DNA from: Streptomyces sp. NBC_00286
Lineage (GTDB): Bacteria; Actinomycetota; Actinomycetes; Streptomycetales; Streptomycetaceae
DNA: 64,000 nt
Direction: 5' to 3'
Assembly: GCF_036173125.1 (NCBI RefSeq)
Contig: NZ_CP108054.1
Location: 1,426,001-1,490,000 of the forward strand
A model generated the notes under the pieces. The model had not been told where the DNA came from. It was given only the letters and a program-made list of their open reading frames with translations, and ran no database searches. Shown here one piece after another: positions 34,681 to 43,804 of the stretch (positions are counted from its first letter, which is position 1; every line of letters begins with the position of its first letter). The position numbers were made by a program, and so were the translations under genes.

Positions 34681-37326
34681 TCAGCGCAGCCTCTCCAGCG
34701 CCTCCCGCGCCCTCGTCACCAACCCGTCCGCTCCGCAGGAAGCGGCCAAGGTCAGTCCCTGCTCGAGTTCCGATGCCGACCGAGACGCGATGCCGTAGTC
34801 GATGCGGGCCTGGGCGTGTTCGTAGGCGGAGGGGGAGGATTCCAGGTAGGTGACTGCTTGGGCGTAGAGGTCGGTTGATCGGGGGGCGGATTCCAGGGCG
34901 GCGGCGCAGCGGAGGGCTTCTCCTATGGCTGTGTCTGTGCCGAAGCGTTCGGCTTGGGCGCGGAGGTCGGAGGCGATGTCCGCTGCGCGGCGGGGGTCGG
35001 AGGCGGCGAGGGCTCGGGCCAGGTCGCCGGCCCAGGGTGCCATCACGGGGTTGTGGCCGCCGCGGGAGGCGGCCGTTTTGGCGGCGACCTCCAGTTCGTT
35101 GATGCCCTCTTCGACTCGGCCGGTGGCGATCAGGAGGCGGCCGCGGACGGAGTGGGTGTCGGGGGTGACGTTCGTGGAGGGGTGGGGTGGCTCGAAGGCG
35201 TAGCGTTCGGCGATGTTCTCGGCCTCGTCTACGTGGCCGCGGGCAAGCAGGGTGTCGATGAGCATGCAGGCCACCAACCAGTGCATGGGCAGGCGCCGGC
35301 CCACCCGGTCGACGAACCTCAGTGACTCGCGCAGGAAGTCCTCCGCGTCGCGGAGGCGGCCTCTTCTGCGGTGCACATAGCCGCTGTAGGCGAGCGCGAG
35401 GGCCAGATGGCCGCCGCTCCAGCCGGCGATCTCGTACGAGCGCCGGGCCTCGGTGAAGAGGCTCTCGGCGCGGTCGAGCCGGTCCGCGAACGTGTAGGAG
35501 AGGCCGAGCATCATCAGGAGCTCGAAGGTCCACTCGGTGTCGGTCCAGCCGAGTCCGGGCGCGAGGCGGCCGTTGACGAGGGCACGGTCGCAGAGTTCGA
35601 CGACCTCCTCGGCGTTCTCGCCGCGGGTCGCCGCGTCGAAGGCGCGCAGGATGAGCAGGGCGCGCTCGGAGTTGTCGCGGCCGGTGAGCGGTTTGACGAG
35701 GTCGGCGAGGCGGCGGGAGCGACCGGGTGCGTCCTGTTCACCGGTGTGGAGGCCTTCCCACATGTAGTGGACGGCCTGCAGCCGCATCCGCTCGGGGCCC
35801 GGCTTGAGCTGGGCGACCTCCTCGTCGATCGTGCGGATGGCCTCCTCCAGCTGGTCGTTGTGGACAAGCGCCTGGGCGAGACGGCAGACGGCGTCGACGC
35901 GCAGTTCGCGATCGAGGCCGTGCAGGGTGAGTGCCTCCCGCAGGTGCTGGATGGTGGTGGCCGGGGAGGTGAGGAGGGTGGCGCAGCCCAACTCGTAGAG
36001 CACGCGCGCGTGGACCTCGGGCAGCGGGGGTTCGAGCAGGGCGCGCTCGAGACAGCGGCGGGCCGCTTTCGGGGCGCCGACGGCGAGGTGCTCGCGGGCG
36101 GCCTCGCGCATCTGCGCGACGAGTTCGGGGTCGTCGTCCGGGTGTACTTCCAGGAGGTGGCGGGAGGCCGCCGCGGCGCCTAGGCCCGAGGCGGTGACGA
36201 CGGAGGCGGCCACGCCGTGCATGGCGGTGCGCAGGCCGTCCGGGATGGAGCGGTAGACGGCGCCGGCGATCAGCGGGTGGACGAACTCCAGCTCGCCGTC
36301 GGCCACTTCGCCGTTCACGTGGTCGGCTTCGGTGAGGATACGAGCCGCGCTCAACAGTTCCGCGCAGCGCTCGGCCTCGTCCAGTGGCATCCCGGCGAGT
36401 TCGGCCGTGAGGTCGAGGGTGATCCGGGTGCCGAGGATCGCGGCGGCCCAGGCGAAGCGGGTGGCGTCGACGCCGAGCCCTTCGAGGCGGTCGACGAGGC
36501 CTTTGCCGCGTGCCGACTGGTTGAGTCCGCGCAGTTCGGCGGCCGATTCCTCGACCGGTTCGAGTGCGCTGTCCTGGACTTTGGCGAGGAGTTCCACGGT
36601 TTCGTACGGGTTGCCGCCGGTGACCGCCCACACCTCGCGGCAGAACGGGGTGTCGGCGTGTTCGCCGAGCGTGGCGCGGGTGAGTCCGGCCGTGGCGTCC
36701 GGTGTCAGCGCGCGCAGGGCGGCGGTGGGAAGGGACTTGGCGCCGATCGCGTCGAGATGGCGGGCGCTCTCGCCGGTGACTCCCGTGGGGCGGCGGGCGA
36801 CCACGACGAGGACAGGCAGGTCGCCGAGGCGTTCGGTGAACGCGGCCAGCCAGTGCAGGGTCTCCTCGTCGGCCCAGTGCGCGTCGTCCACGAGCAGCAC
36901 CAGCGGCCACTCGCGCCGGGCGAGCCTGCGCACCGCCGCGACCAGTCCGTCGCACACGTACTGCGGATCGGCCTGGCGCTCGCCCGCCTCCGCTATGCCG
37001 AGGGCGGGTCCGGCGATGTCGTACCAGTCGCCGAAGTACTCGCGCGCCTCATCCGGCATGAGCGATACGAGCGCGGGCTGCAGCAACTGCCGTACGACAT
37101 TGAACGGGACGGATGTCAGGGTCTCGGCGCCGCGTGCCGACCACACCGTGCAGCGGCGGTCCAGCGCGATCCGGCGGGCCTCGGCGAGCAGTGCGGTCTT
37201 CCCGATGCCCGCCTCGCCGCTGAACACCAGCACGCTGCCCGCGCCCGAACCGGCGCACAGCGCGTCGACGGCCTCCGCGATCGCGGAGAGTTCCGCGTCG
37301 CGCTCCCAGAGGGGAGCCTCCGTCAT
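34681..37326 (-). CDS. LAL-type AAA/TPR regulator lacking the LuxR DNA-binding domain
   Basis: 881 residues. The N-terminus has a Walker A (FSGEAGIGKTALL) and Walker B (LVLLVDDAHWAD) as in large ATP-binding LuxR (LAL) regulators, followed by a long TPR-like region (~400-870). LAL proteins normally end in a LuxR helix-turn-helix of about 65 residues. Here the protein stops at GADGLVTRAREALERLR, where the linker to that domain normally begins. No LuxR motif appears in any frame of the 107 bp before the convergent NTF2-like gene. It may act on another regulator or be a broken gene. Confidence 0.88.
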   Translation of the reverse strand: MTEAPLWERDAELSAIAEAVDALCAGSGAGSVLVFSGEAGIGKTALLAEARRIALDRRCTVWSARGAETLTSVPFNVVRQLLQPALVSLMPDEAREYFGDWYDIAGPALGIAEAGERQADPQYVCDGLVAAVRRLARREWPLVLLVDDAHWADEETLHWLAAFTERLGDLPVLVVVARRPTGVTGESARHLDAIGAKSLPTAALRALTPDATAGLTRATLGEHADTPFCREVWAVTGGNPYETVELLAKVQDSALEPVEESAAELRGLNQSARGKGLVDRLEGLGVDATRFAWAAAILGTRITLDLTAELAGMPLDEAERCAELLSAARILTEADHVNGEVADGELEFVHPLIAGAVYRSIPDGLRTAMHGVAASVVTASGLGAAAASRHLLEVHPDDDPELVAQMREAAREHLAVGAPKAARRCLERALLEPPLPEVHARVLYELGCATLLTSPATTIQHLREALTLHGLDRELRVDAVCRLAQALVHNDQLEEAIRTIDEEVAQLKPGPERMRLQAVHYMWEGLHTGEQDAPGRSRRLADLVKPLTGRDNSERALLILRAFDAATRGENAEEVVELCDRALVNGRLAPGLGWTDTEWTFELLMMLGLSYTFADRLDRAESLFTEARRSYEIAGWSGGHLALALAYSGYVHRRRGRLRDAEDFLRESLRFVDRVGRRLPMHWLVACMLIDTLLARGHVDEAENIAERYAFEPPHPSTNVTPDTHSVRGRLLIATGRVEEGINELEVAAKTAASRGGHNPVMAPWAGDLARALAASDPRRAADIASDLRAQAERFGTDTAIGEALRCAAALESAPRSTDLYAQAVTYLESSPSAYEHAQARIDYGIASRSASELEQGLTLAASCGADGLVTRAREALERLR

Positions 37327-37598
37327 CCCGCTACCTCCCCAGGTCGCCCAAATGACGTACAGGCCACGAGCCTAGTCCTCCCCGAGCCGTCATGGCGCCT
37401 GGCCGGGACGCCTGTTGCCGTCACGGGTGACAGCCGCGGACGCAAGACGACGGAGGAGGCCGCCGACCAGGTCCGGCGAACGTCGCCGATCGTCAACAGG
37501 CGGTCCGTACACGGGAGTCGGCGAATTGCCCGGAGGCGAGACTAAATCGGTAGGGACCCTCTCATCTTGAATTCACACGAGCCACATACCGTGTCCCC

Positions 37599-38597
37599 AT
37601 GACCCACGTGACTCCCCCCGGCTGGTACCCCGACCCCGGGCAGACAACTGACGGCGGCCCCGCCACACAGCAGCGCTGGTGGGACGGAGAGGCGTGGACG
37701 GAGCAGACCCGTCCCGCCGCGGCGGCGGCCGGATGGGGGCCACCGGCGTACGCGGCGTCCCCCGGGGCGACGTACCCGGGCGCGTATCCGGGGGCGTTTC
37801 CAGACATGCCGCCCCGCTCTCCGCGCCGCGGCCTGCGGATCGGCATCGCGATCGCCGCGGCGGTGGCGGTGCTCGCGGGCATAGGCGGCGGGGTGTACGC
37901 GCTGACCTCGGGCGACGATTCGAGTGGCAGCGATCAGAGCAACGCCCGCCCGGCACCCACCCAACCGGGCCCCGAAGGAGAGGATCGCGGCGGTCAGGGC
38001 GGACCACCGGACGACGGTGAGAGCCAGGCTCCGGAGCAGCCGGAACCGCCGCAGACCGAGGAGGGTTACGCCACCGATGTGCTGAGCGGCATCAGCATTC
38101 CGGTGCTCGACGGCTGGACGGGGCAGTCCGGGGAGAACGGTGGTGCCTCGGTGTCGACGGGGCCGTATCCCTGTCCTGGTGACACGTCTCAGCAGTGCGT
38201 GCGCGGCGGCGCCAACTCGTTGCCGGCCGCGGCCCTGGAGATCAAGGCGACCACCGCCGAGGCGGCGGCGAAGGAGGACATCTCCAAGAACGCCGAGGAA
38301 TCGTACGGCGGCCCGACCTACGGCAAGATCACCTCGAACACCGAACTCGTCTCCAAGGCGGTGACCGTGGCGGGCGAGAAGGGCTACGCGGTCCGCTGGA
38401 AGGTCGTCACCAGCAAGGGCGACGACGGCTACGTCGAGTCGCTGGCCTTCCCGTCCCCGGCCAACCCGGACATGCTCGTGATCGTCCGCTTCGGCTTCGA
38501 CGACAACGAGAAGGCCCCGAAGCTGTCCGTCATCGACGAGATAACCAAGGGCATCAAGGAAGCCGAGGGTGGTGGCGGCAGCGGAGAACGGGTCTGA
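37599..38597 (+). CDS. DUF2510 membrane-anchored protein
   Basis: 332 residues. The cytoplasmic N-terminus is a DUF2510 motif (PPGWYPDPG, QRWWDGEAWTEQTRP). A Pro/Tyr/Ala-rich linker, one membrane helix (RIGIAIAAAVAVLAGIGGGVYAL) and a disordered acidic stretch follow. The outer C-terminal ~180 residues form a folded domain with two Cys (PCPGDTSQQC). The function is unknown; the class is common in actinobacteria. A perfect 13-bp hairpin follows. Confidence 0.88.
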   Translation: MTHVTPPGWYPDPGQTTDGGPATQQRWWDGEAWTEQTRPAAAAAGWGPPAYAASPGATYPGAYPGAFPDMPPRSPRRGLRIGIAIAAAVAVLAGIGGGVYALTSGDDSSGSDQSNARPAPTQPGPEGEDRGGQGGPPDDGESQAPEQPEPPQTEEGYATDVLSGISIPVLDGWTGQSGENGGASVSTGPYPCPGDTSQQCVRGGANSLPAAALEIKATTAEAAAKEDISKNAEESYGGPTYGKITSNTELVSKAVTVAGEKGYAVRWKVVTSKGDDGYVESLAFPSPANPDMLVIVRFGFDDNEKAPKLSVIDEITKGIKEAEGGGGSGERV

Positions 38598-38612
38598 GGG
38601 TCTGACATGGAT

Positions 38613-38661
38613 CCGGCCGGGTGGGGTGCCTCTCCGCTCAAGGAGGCTCCCACCCGGCCGG
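38613..38661. terminator. Bidirectional hairpin terminator
   Basis: CCGGCCGGGTGGG (38613-38625) pairs perfectly with CCCACCCGGCCGG (38649-38661) between the convergent DUF2510 and TetR genes. Confidence 0.75.
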
Positions 38662-38742
38662 GGGTACGCGCCGCCCCCGTCCCCACGGTGCGGCGCGAAC
38701 AGGCCGTCGTCCGGTCGTTCCACGGAGCCGACGGCCTGAGTC

Positions 38743-39366
38743 TCAGGTGACCTCCGTCAGTCCGAGGGCGGGGATCAGGGCGGCGTCCACGTAACGGACG
38801 AGATAGTCGGCGTCCGCGTACCGGCCCTCCAGGATCGGGCGTACGCGGATCATGCCGAGCAGTTGCGCGGGAACGAACTCCAGGGCCGGCTGGTCGGCGG
38901 CGATCTCGCCGCGGTCGACGGCGCGTTGGAGCATCTCCTTGATGGCCGCGCGTTCGGGTTCGATGAGCGCGTCGTGCAGCGCGCACCGCAGTTCCGGGTC
39001 CTGCATCACGGCGTGCCCGAGAGCCTGTACGAGCTTGGTGTCGTCGTCGGACCGCTCGCCCGCGGCCCGTGCCGCGGCGCGCAGATCGCCCGCGAGCGAA
39101 CCGGTGTCGATGCCCGCGAGCCGCGGAGAGTGCAGGGCGCGCAACGCCGCCGCCACGAACTGGGGCTTCGTCTTCCACTGCCGGTAGAGCGTGGACTTGC
39201 TGCACTTGGTGCTGGCGGCGATGCCCTCCATGCTCAGCGCGTCATAGCCGCACTCGCGGATCTGGTAGAGCGCGGCATCGAAGAACTCCCGCTCACGCTC
39301 GGGCGTGAGCTTCGAGCGGCGCGCGGCGACGACCGTCTCCGGCTCGTCCGCTGCCTGCGGCTTCAT
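38743..39366 (-). CDS. TetR-family repressor
   Basis: 207 residues. The helix-turn-helix is FFDAALYQIRECGYDALSME, GIAASTKCSKSTLYRQWKTK; the C-terminal domain resembles the TetR_C class found near transporters and lipid genes. It diverges from the PAP2/EamA gene pair and is separated from it by a large palindrome, its likely operator. ATG 39366 follows GAGGAG with 7-bp spacing. Confidence 0.93.
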   Translation of the reverse strand: MKPQAADEPETVVAARRSKLTPEREREFFDAALYQIRECGYDALSMEGIAASTKCSKSTLYRQWKTKPQFVAAALRALHSPRLAGIDTGSLAGDLRAAARAAGERSDDDTKLVQALGHAVMQDPELRCALHDALIEPERAAIKEMLQRAVDRGEIAADQPALEFVPAQLLGMIRVRPILEGRYADADYLVRYVDAALIPALGLTEVT

Positions 39367-39450
39367 GGCTCTTCTCCTCGCTCGTCTCCGGGGCCCGGCG
39401 GCCTGTCCTGTGGCCTGCTTCGCGGCCCGCTTCCAGTGTGACGCAGGCCC

Positions 39451-39536
39451 ACCGATACGCCACTGTACCGAAACAGAATAGTTTCGGTACAGTGGCGTAT
39501 CGGTACGGCGGCGTATCGGTACCTTCGCGTATCGAT
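39451..39536. promoter_or_regulatory. 54-bp perfect palindrome and 16-bp-spaced direct repeats (TetR operator)
   Basis: Perfect 24-bp inverted repeats occupy 39451-39474 and 39481-39504, separated by AGAATA. Each arm contains GTACCGAAAC or its complement. The unit GGCGTATCGGTAC recurs at 39494-39506 and 39510-39522, with a degenerate third copy starting at 39526, so repeats step by 16 bp. This spans the only control region between the TetR gene and the PAP2 gene and probably binds several repressor dimers. Confidence 0.8.
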
Positions 39537-39563
39537 GAATCATGGACAGCAAAGGGGCCGGGG

Positions 39564-40364
39564 ATGGCAGCGCCAGCAGAGCCTGCAAGAGACGGGGCCA
39601 CCGCGATACGGCGGCCGCCCCTGGTCCGCGAACTCCTGCTCGTCGCAGGGCTCTTCCTCGTCTACAAGCTCGGCCGGCTCCTGGTCACCGGCCACACCGG
39701 CGAGGCCTTCCGCAACGCCAACCAGGTCTGGGACTTCGAGCGGGCCCTGCATCTGCCCGGCGAGGGCGCCGTACAGTCCGCACTGCTGGGCAGCGACACC
39801 CTCATACACATCGCGAACACCTACTACGCGACCGTGCACTTCCCCGCCACCGCCGCCTTCCTCATCTGGCTGTATCTACGCCGCCCCACGCACTACCTCT
39901 GGGCCCGCCGCGCTCTCGCCGCGATCACCGCCGCCGCCCTGGTGGTGCACCTCACGTACCCGCTCGCCCCGCCGCGGATGCTCGGCATGGCGGACCTCGT
40001 GGACACCGGGCAGGTGTACGGGCCGACGGTGTACGGGGCCTCGCCGGAGGCGGACTCGCTGTCGAACCAGTTCGCGGCGATGCCGTCGCTGCACTTCGGG
40101 TGGGCGCTGATGGTGGCGATCGGCCTGATCGTCGCCACCAGATCGCGCTGGCGCTGGCTGTGGCTGCTGCACCCGCTGCTCACCCTGCTGGTGATCGTCG
40201 GTACGGCCAATCACTACTGGCTCGACGCGGCCGTGGCAGCGGCGCTGCTGGGCGGCGTACTCGCGCTGGTCCGCCTGCCACACCGGACGACGACGACCGC
40301 GAACGAGCCCTTGGAGCCCGTGACTTCGGCGAAGGCACCGGAACTCGTGGGAGCCGTCCGATGA
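39564..40364 (+). CDS. PAP2-family membrane phosphatase/phosphotransferase
   Basis: 266 residues, six hydrophobic segments. The catalytic block is MPSLHFGWALMVAIG plus GTANHYWLDAAVA (the His and Asp of the PAP2 C3 motif), of the inositolphosphotransferase-like subgroup; an upstream YATVHFPATAAFLIWLY segment matches the same group. It could remove or transfer phosphate on a lipid. ATG 39564 has AAGGGG 6 bp upstream. The stop overlaps the EamA-like gene start (ATGA). Confidence 0.9.
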   Translation: MAAPAEPARDGATAIRRPPLVRELLLVAGLFLVYKLGRLLVTGHTGEAFRNANQVWDFERALHLPGEGAVQSALLGSDTLIHIANTYYATVHFPATAAFLIWLYLRRPTHYLWARRALAAITAAALVVHLTYPLAPPRMLGMADLVDTGQVYGPTVYGASPEADSLSNQFAAMPSLHFGWALMVAIGLIVATRSRWRWLWLLHPLLTLLVIVGTANHYWLDAAVAAALLGGVLALVRLPHRTTTTANEPLEPVTSAKAPELVGAVR

Positions 40365-41323
40365 ACGCCACCGTCCTCGCCGTCGTCCTGTCCCTCTTCT
40401 CCTCCGTCGCCTACGCCGCAGCTGCCGTCGCCCAGGAGCGGCTGGCCTCCCGGAACTCCGACTCCGGTGCGCTGCGTCTGCTCGGCAGCGGCGCGTGGTG
40501 GTGGTCGGTCGCGCTCAACGCGTCCGCCGCGCTGCTGCACGTGGCCGCCCTCAAGTACGGTCCGCTCACCCTGGTCCAGCCGCTCGGCGCGCTCACTCTG
40601 GTCGCCGCGGTGCCGTTGGGCGCGCGGATGGCGGGGCGGCGGGTCAGTGCCGTCGAGTGGCGCGGTACGGCGCTCACGCTGGCCGGGCTCGCCGCGCTGC
40701 TCGTCACGGCGTCCGGGCCGGCGCCCGACCAGGTGCTGAGCGCGCCGGAAGCCCTCGCCGTCGCGGGCACCACCGCGGCCGTGATCGGCCTCCTCGCCCG
40801 GCCCGGCACCCGCCCCGGCCTGCGACACGCGACCGCGTCCGGCTTCGCCTCGGGCGTCGCCTCCGCACTCACGCAAACCGTGACGGTGGCCGCGACCGAC
40901 CGCTCGGGTCCCCTCCTCAGCGTGCAGGTGATCGTGGTGGCCCTGCTGGTCGCGGCCTTCGCGGCGGGCGGACTCCTGCTGGCGCAGACCGCCTACCGCG
41001 ACGGCCTCGGCGCACCCCTCGCGGTGGTGACGCTGGCCAACCCTGTGGCCGCCGCGATCATCGGCCTCGCCCTGCTCGGCGAGGGCCTGCGAGGCGGAGC
41101 CGCGGGCGTGCTGCTCGCGCTCGCGGGGGCGGCGCTCGCGGCCCGCGGCGTGGTGATGCTGTCCCACCCGGTCCCGGAGCCCGCTCAACTGCCCACGGAG
41201 CAGCCCGAAGAAGCCGAGGAGCACCCGGTCGCCGCGGTGCTCGCGCTGAACCCCGAATCGGCGTCGTACGAACCGGCGTTGGTGCCCCGGCGACCCGCGC
41301 CAGGACACCTCACGCCGCTCTGA
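40361..41323 (+). CDS. EamA/DMT-family transporter-like membrane protein
   Basis: 320 residues with about nine hydrophobic segments (VLAVVLSLFSSVAYAAAAVA, PLTLVQPLGALTLVAAVPLG, VVALLVAAFAAGGLLLAQTAY and others). The repeated PLTLVQPLG/APLAVVTLANPV pattern is that of the DMT superfamily (NIPA/EamA-like). The C-terminus is a 45-residue cytoplasmic tail. It is translationally coupled to the PAP2 gene under the TetR operator. The substrate is unknown. Confidence 0.88.
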   Translation: MNATVLAVVLSLFSSVAYAAAAVAQERLASRNSDSGALRLLGSGAWWWSVALNASAALLHVAALKYGPLTLVQPLGALTLVAAVPLGARMAGRRVSAVEWRGTALTLAGLAALLVTASGPAPDQVLSAPEALAVAGTTAAVIGLLARPGTRPGLRHATASGFASGVASALTQTVTVAATDRSGPLLSVQVIVVALLVAAFAAGGLLLAQTAYRDGLGAPLAVVTLANPVAAAIIGLALLGEGLRGGAAGVLLALAGAALAARGVVMLSHPVPEPAQLPTEQPEEAEEHPVAAVLALNPESASYEPALVPRRPAPGHLTPL

Positions 41324-41371
41324 GTGACGTACGGCCGACAGTCCTTCCCGATCACATTCCGCTGCCCGCAC

Positions 41372-41576
41372 CTAGGGCGTTTCTGATGGATCGCCGTGGA
41401 GGAAGGAGCGGCGTCCGGTGCGTGCGATCGGCGTGCGGTGTGAAGGGTCATGTGGCGGAGCCACCTATCCCTTCGCGCCGTGCGGCATGGGGGTCCCCCC
41501 GCTCGAGCGGAGCCGAGAGTGAGGGAGTGCGTGCTGGGCGTCGTGACGCCGCGGAAGTCCATCAGAAGCGCCCTAG
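41372..41576. mobile_element. MITE-like element with 19-bp terminal inverted repeats
   Basis: CTAGGGCGTTTCTGATGGA (41372-41390) and TCCATCAGAAGCGCCCTAG (41558-41576) are inverted repeats with one mismatch. The interior (about 165 bp) has no transposase gene. CTAG at both tips could be a 4-bp target duplication, as made by some IS5-family enzymes; that family link is from memory. The right end runs into the phospholipase C gene and provides its final codons and stop. Confidence 0.75.
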
Positions 41577-43616
41577 CGCCGGGTCGCTCACCCCCGGCCG
41601 CCCGTTCTCGACATGTCCGGCGAAGCGCCGCAGGAATGGGCTGTCGGTGCCGGAGGCGACGACGGTCAAGTCGTACCAGCGCCTGCTCGCCCGCAGATCC
41701 ACGGTGTGCCGCACGGTCGCGCCGGGCCGCACCTTGAACGTCCTGGGCCGCCCGCCATAGCTGTTGCCGACCTTGAACGTCACCGTGCCGGAACCCTTGT
41801 TCGTGAAGGTCAGCTCCACGTCGTCCCCGGCATGCCGCGCGGTGACCTCCGGTCCGGCCGCCTTGCCGGAGCCCTTGAACGTGCGCAGGAAGCCGTTCGG
41901 CCCGTGCACCGTGAGGTCGTACGAGCCGTTCGAGTACACGGAGTTCCAGGTGTCCGACACGCTCTTGCCGGCCTCGGTGGTGTACGTCCACGGGCCGTCG
42001 GTGCGGTTGCCGGAGGTGACGTGGAAGGAGGCGCCCGCCTTCTTGCCGGAGGCGAAGGTGAGCGTGAACGTGCCGGCCGCCGGGTCCGCGGAACCGTCCA
42101 CCCTCGGCGCGTACTTCAGGGGGCGGGACGAGCGCAGGCCGCGCTCCTGCTTCGGCATGCTCGGGTCGGCGGGGACCGTCGGCTTGTAGTCGGGGTGGCG
42201 CTCGCGGTCGGCCGGTTCGTACTCGTCGGTGTCCGGCAGGGCGGCCGGCCTGCTGTCCTTGCGGGAGAAGTCGAAGGCGGAGGTGAGGTCACCGCAGACG
42301 GTACGCCGCCACGGCGAGATGTTCGGCTCGCGCACCCCGAAACGGCGCTCCATGAACTGGAGGATCGAGGTGTGGTCGAGGGTCTCGGAGCAGACGTAAC
42401 CGCCCTTGCTCCAGGGCGAGACGACCAGCATCGGCACGCGCGGGCCGAGTCCGTACGGGCCGGCGACGTACTTCGAGTCCCCCGGGAACAGGTCCAGGGT
42501 GACGTCGACGGTGGACTTGCCCTGTGCGGCGGACCGCGGAGGCAGCGGCGGCAGGACGTGGTCGAAGAAGCCGTCGTTCTCGTCGTACGTGATGAACAGC
42601 GCGGTCTTCGACCAGACCTCGGGGTTGGAGGTGAGCGCGTCCAGGACCTGGGCGATGTACCAGGCGCCGTAGTTCGTGGGCCAGTTGGAGTGCTCGGAGA
42701 ACGCCTCGGGGGCGGTGATCCAGGAGATCTGCGGCAGCTTGCCCGCCTTGACGTCGGCCTTCAGCTGGTCGAAGTAGCCGTCGCCGTTCTTGACGTCGGT
42801 GCCGGTGCGGGCCTTGTCGTAGAGCGGGTCGCCGGGCTGGGCGTTGCGGTACTTGTTGAAGTACAGCAGCGAGTTGTCGCCGTAGTTGCCGCGGTAGGCG
42901 TCCTGGATCCAGCCCCAGGAGCCCTTCGCGTCCAGGCCGTCGCCGATGTCCTGGTAGATCTTCCAGGAGATCCCGGCCTTCTCGAGGCGCTCGGGGTAGG
43001 TCGTCCAGTCGTAGCCGAGCTCGTCGTTGGCCATGACGGGTCCGCCGCCCTGGCCGTCGTTGCCGGTGTGACCCGTCCACATGTAGTAGCGGTTCGGGTC
43101 GGTGTTGCCGATGAACGAGCAGTAGTACGCGTCGCAGACCGTGAAGGTGTCGGCGAGCGCGTAGTGGAAGGGGATGTCCTCGCGGGTCAGGTACGCCATG
43201 GTCGTGGTGCCCTTCGCGGGAACCCACTTGTCGTACTTGCCCCCGTTGTAGGCGGCCTGCCCGTCGGACCAGCTGTGCGGCAGGCCTTCCAGGAACTGCA
43301 TGCCGAGGTCGTCGGCCTCCGGGTGGAAGGGCAGCAGGTCCTTCGTGCCGTCCGACTGGTGCCAGACCGACTTGCCGCTCTCCAGGGTGACCGGGCGCGG
43401 ATCGCCGAAGCCGCGGACGCCTCTGAGGGAGCCGAAGTAGTGGTCGAAGGATCTGTTCTCCTGCATCAGGACGACGATGTGCTCGACGTCCTCGATGGTG
43501 CCGTGGCGATACCCGGCGGGGATGGCCGCGGCCCGGGCGATGCTGTCCGACAGCGCGGTGAACGCCGCGGTGCCGCCTGCGAGTTGGAGGAAACGACGCC
43601 GATTCACTTCAGACAT
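41562..43616 (-). CDS. Phosphocholine-specific phospholipase C (secreted via Tat)
   Basis: 684 residues. The Tat signal is VNRRRFLQLAGG; the catalytic phosphoesterase domain starts EHIVVLMQENRSFDHYFG and has ITYDENDGFFDHVLPP. Two C-terminal DUF756-type beta domains follow (~500-590 and ~600-680), as in Streptomyces and Pseudomonas phospholipase C. The enzyme cleaves phosphatidylcholine outside the cell and could supply phosphate. The last five codons (CTA GGG CGC TTC TGA) lie inside the MITE end, so the natural C-terminus was replaced by LGRF-stop. The catalytic part is untouched. Confidence 0.93.
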   Translation of the reverse strand: MSEVNRRRFLQLAGGTAAFTALSDSIARAAAIPAGYRHGTIEDVEHIVVLMQENRSFDHYFGSLRGVRGFGDPRPVTLESGKSVWHQSDGTKDLLPFHPEADDLGMQFLEGLPHSWSDGQAAYNGGKYDKWVPAKGTTTMAYLTREDIPFHYALADTFTVCDAYYCSFIGNTDPNRYYMWTGHTGNDGQGGGPVMANDELGYDWTTYPERLEKAGISWKIYQDIGDGLDAKGSWGWIQDAYRGNYGDNSLLYFNKYRNAQPGDPLYDKARTGTDVKNGDGYFDQLKADVKAGKLPQISWITAPEAFSEHSNWPTNYGAWYIAQVLDALTSNPEVWSKTALFITYDENDGFFDHVLPPLPPRSAAQGKSTVDVTLDLFPGDSKYVAGPYGLGPRVPMLVVSPWSKGGYVCSETLDHTSILQFMERRFGVREPNISPWRRTVCGDLTSAFDFSRKDSRPAALPDTDEYEPADRERHPDYKPTVPADPSMPKQERGLRSSRPLKYAPRVDGSADPAAGTFTLTFASGKKAGASFHVTSGNRTDGPWTYTTEAGKSVSDTWNSVYSNGSYDLTVHGPNGFLRTFKGSGKAAGPEVTARHAGDDVELTFTNKGSGTVTFKVGNSYGGRPRTFKVRPGATVRHTVDLRASRRWYDLTVVASGTDSPFLRRFAGHVENGRPGVSDPALGRF

Positions 43617-43753
43617 GGCCGGAGACCTCTTGTCCTGACGTTGGTGCGACACGGGGGACCTGAGCGGGCTGAGTGTTCCAAGAGCACCGAAGGTCAGGGA
43701 AGGCCCAGTGGCGCATGCGTGACAGGAAGCGGTACGCGTGACGAACACGCCAA

Positions 43754-43788
43754 GCCGGGCGGCGGGACCCGAATTCCCGTCGCCCGGC
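43754..43788. terminator. Hairpin after the beta-helix gene
   Basis: GCCGGGCGGCGGG (43754-43766) pairs with CCCGTCGCCCGGC (43776-43788) with one wobble pair; it lies 17 bp past the stop of the beta-helix gene on the minus strand. Confidence 0.7.
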
Positions 43789-43804
43789 CGCACGTTCGCG
43801 GGGG

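Noticed and set aside
39451..39536. Transposon end or CRISPR repeat
   Set aside because: It lies exactly in a divergent TetR promoter, is not flanked by duplications and has no spacer pattern.
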